A DNA stretch of 6,226 bases from Mariprofundaceae bacterium (lineage in GTDB: Bacteria; Pseudomonadota; Zetaproteobacteria; Mariprofundales; Mariprofundaceae). Made by a program: the position numbers and the translations under genes. The stretch covers positions 1 through 6,226 of the forward strand of contig JALUXN010000297.1 of the NCBI GenBank assembly GCA_027018975.1, read 5' to 3'. This document shows, piece by piece, positions 5,678-6,226 of the stretch (its first letter is position 1; every line of letters begins with the position of its first letter). The notes below the pieces were generated by a model. It saw only the letters and a list, made by a program, of their open reading frames with translations. It had not been told where the DNA came from and ran no database searches.

Positions 5678-6225
5678 GGTTGCAGCGGTGCGGTGCTGTT
5701 CGATTGGCCGGCATGGCTCTTGGCCGCGTTGGCCGGCTTCTCTTTCACCTGAATAATCATTTCGGTGCGGCCATGTTTGGCCGGTTGGACGCGGGTGCTG
5801 TTGGCCTTCAGATCGTGGATGATGGTCTCGCCTTTGACGACGTTGCCATCCTGCTCCAGAACGGCGTGGCCGGCGAGGGTGATGGTGTTGGCGGCTTGAT
5901 TGAGGGTGGCGCTGGCGCTGTGGCCGCGCATTGTCTGGCGGCGGATGCGCACATGGCCGGTGGCGACGGCGCGTTCCAGGCTATGGTCGCGATAGTGGGC
6001 GACCAGTTTGTCGCTGAATAGCTCGAAGTCGCCGCGGGTGAGATGTACGTCGCCGGTGAAGGTGGCGCGATTCTGTTTGTGCAGGATGGTCAGTTTGGCC
6101 GCTTCGATGGTGAGGGGCGGCTGATGTTTGGTGCTCTGGTTACCCTGTGCCGATAGTGCACCGCTGCCCAGCGTGCAGAACAGCAGGGTGAACGCGATGC
6201 GGCAGATGATGGCGTGTCGTTTCAT
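5674..6225 (-). CDS. lptA: LPS transport periplasmic protein LptA
   Basis: LptA forms the periplasmic beta-jellyroll bridge that carries lipopolysaccharide from LptC to LptD. The 183-residue protein (E. coli 185) has a signal peptide: MKRHAIICR, a hydrophobic core (about 9-20), and a likely cleavage near ALSA (23-26). The LptA/OstA domain spans about 38-148, with LTIEAAKLTI, ATFTGDVHLTRGDFELFSDKL, ATGHVRIRR and ITLAGHAVLEQDGNVVKGE, the repeated strand pattern of the family. The tail (about 160-183) is rich in Ala, Ser, Asn, Gln and Pro and looks disordered. The ATG lies one base from the window edge and fits the signal peptide, so I take it as the true start, though the upstream context (lptC would be usual) cannot be seen. 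Its stop overlaps the lptB start. Confidence 0.94.
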   Translation of the reverse strand: MKRHAIICRIAFTLLFCTLGSGALSAQGNQSTKHQPPLTIEAAKLTILHKQNRATFTGDVHLTRGDFELFSDKLVAHYRDHSLERAVATGHVRIRRQTMRGHSASATLNQAANTITLAGHAVLEQDGNVVKGETIIHDLKANSTRVQPAKHGRTEMIIQVKEKPANAAKSHAGQSNSTAPLQP

Positions 6226-6226
6226 G

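Overview
The window is a gene-dense stretch of a Gram-negative, two-membrane bacterium. Every gene I can support lies on the minus strand, so transcription runs from high to low coordinates. LptA and LptB show that the organism exports lipopolysaccharide. The G+C-rich coding, the nadK-recN pair and the RluC-type pseudouridine synthase point to Pseudomonadota. A membrane-anchored diheme cytochrome c and a stand-alone ArgA-like acetyltransferase would suit a respiratory or chemolithotrophic lineage; Zetaproteobacteria is one possibility. That placement is a guess, because nothing here fixes the lineage.

In transcription order there are two gene clusters. The first (6225 to 4952) is lptA-lptB: the periplasmic LPS bridge protein and the cytoplasmic ATPase of the Lpt machine, joined by an ATGA start/stop overlap. 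The start of lptA is at the window edge and its upstream partner is not visible. The sigma-54 gene rpoN, which follows lptB in E. coli, does not follow it here. Instead there are 267 bases without a convincing gene (4685-4951). They hold a small hairpin just after lptB, a long nested imperfect inverted repeat (4774-4908, core hairpin 4787-4874), a cluster of mutually exclusive short hairpins (4724-4770) and a possible extended -10 promoter.

The second cluster (4684 to 1 and beyond) is a tightly packed set of six genes: a small diheme cytochrome c, nadK (NAD kinase), recN (SMC-like repair ATPase), an ArgA-like GNAT acetyltransferase, rluC (23S rRNA pseudouridine synthase) and the 5' part of recQ (helicase), which runs off the left edge. 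Neighbours overlap by 4 to 8 bases, except for a 17-base gap between nadK and recN. Several starts lack a visible Shine-Dalgarno, so translation is probably coupled. The cluster mixes redox and cofactor supply (cytochrome, NADPH), DNA repair (RecN, RecQ), arginine entry (GNAT) and ribosome modification (RluC), so shared expression is clearer than shared function.

Most of the window is ordinary housekeeping sequence. The best candidate for something undescribed is the long inverted repeat between lptB and the cytochrome gene. Next is the coupling of an uncharacterised diheme cytochrome to NAD kinase.
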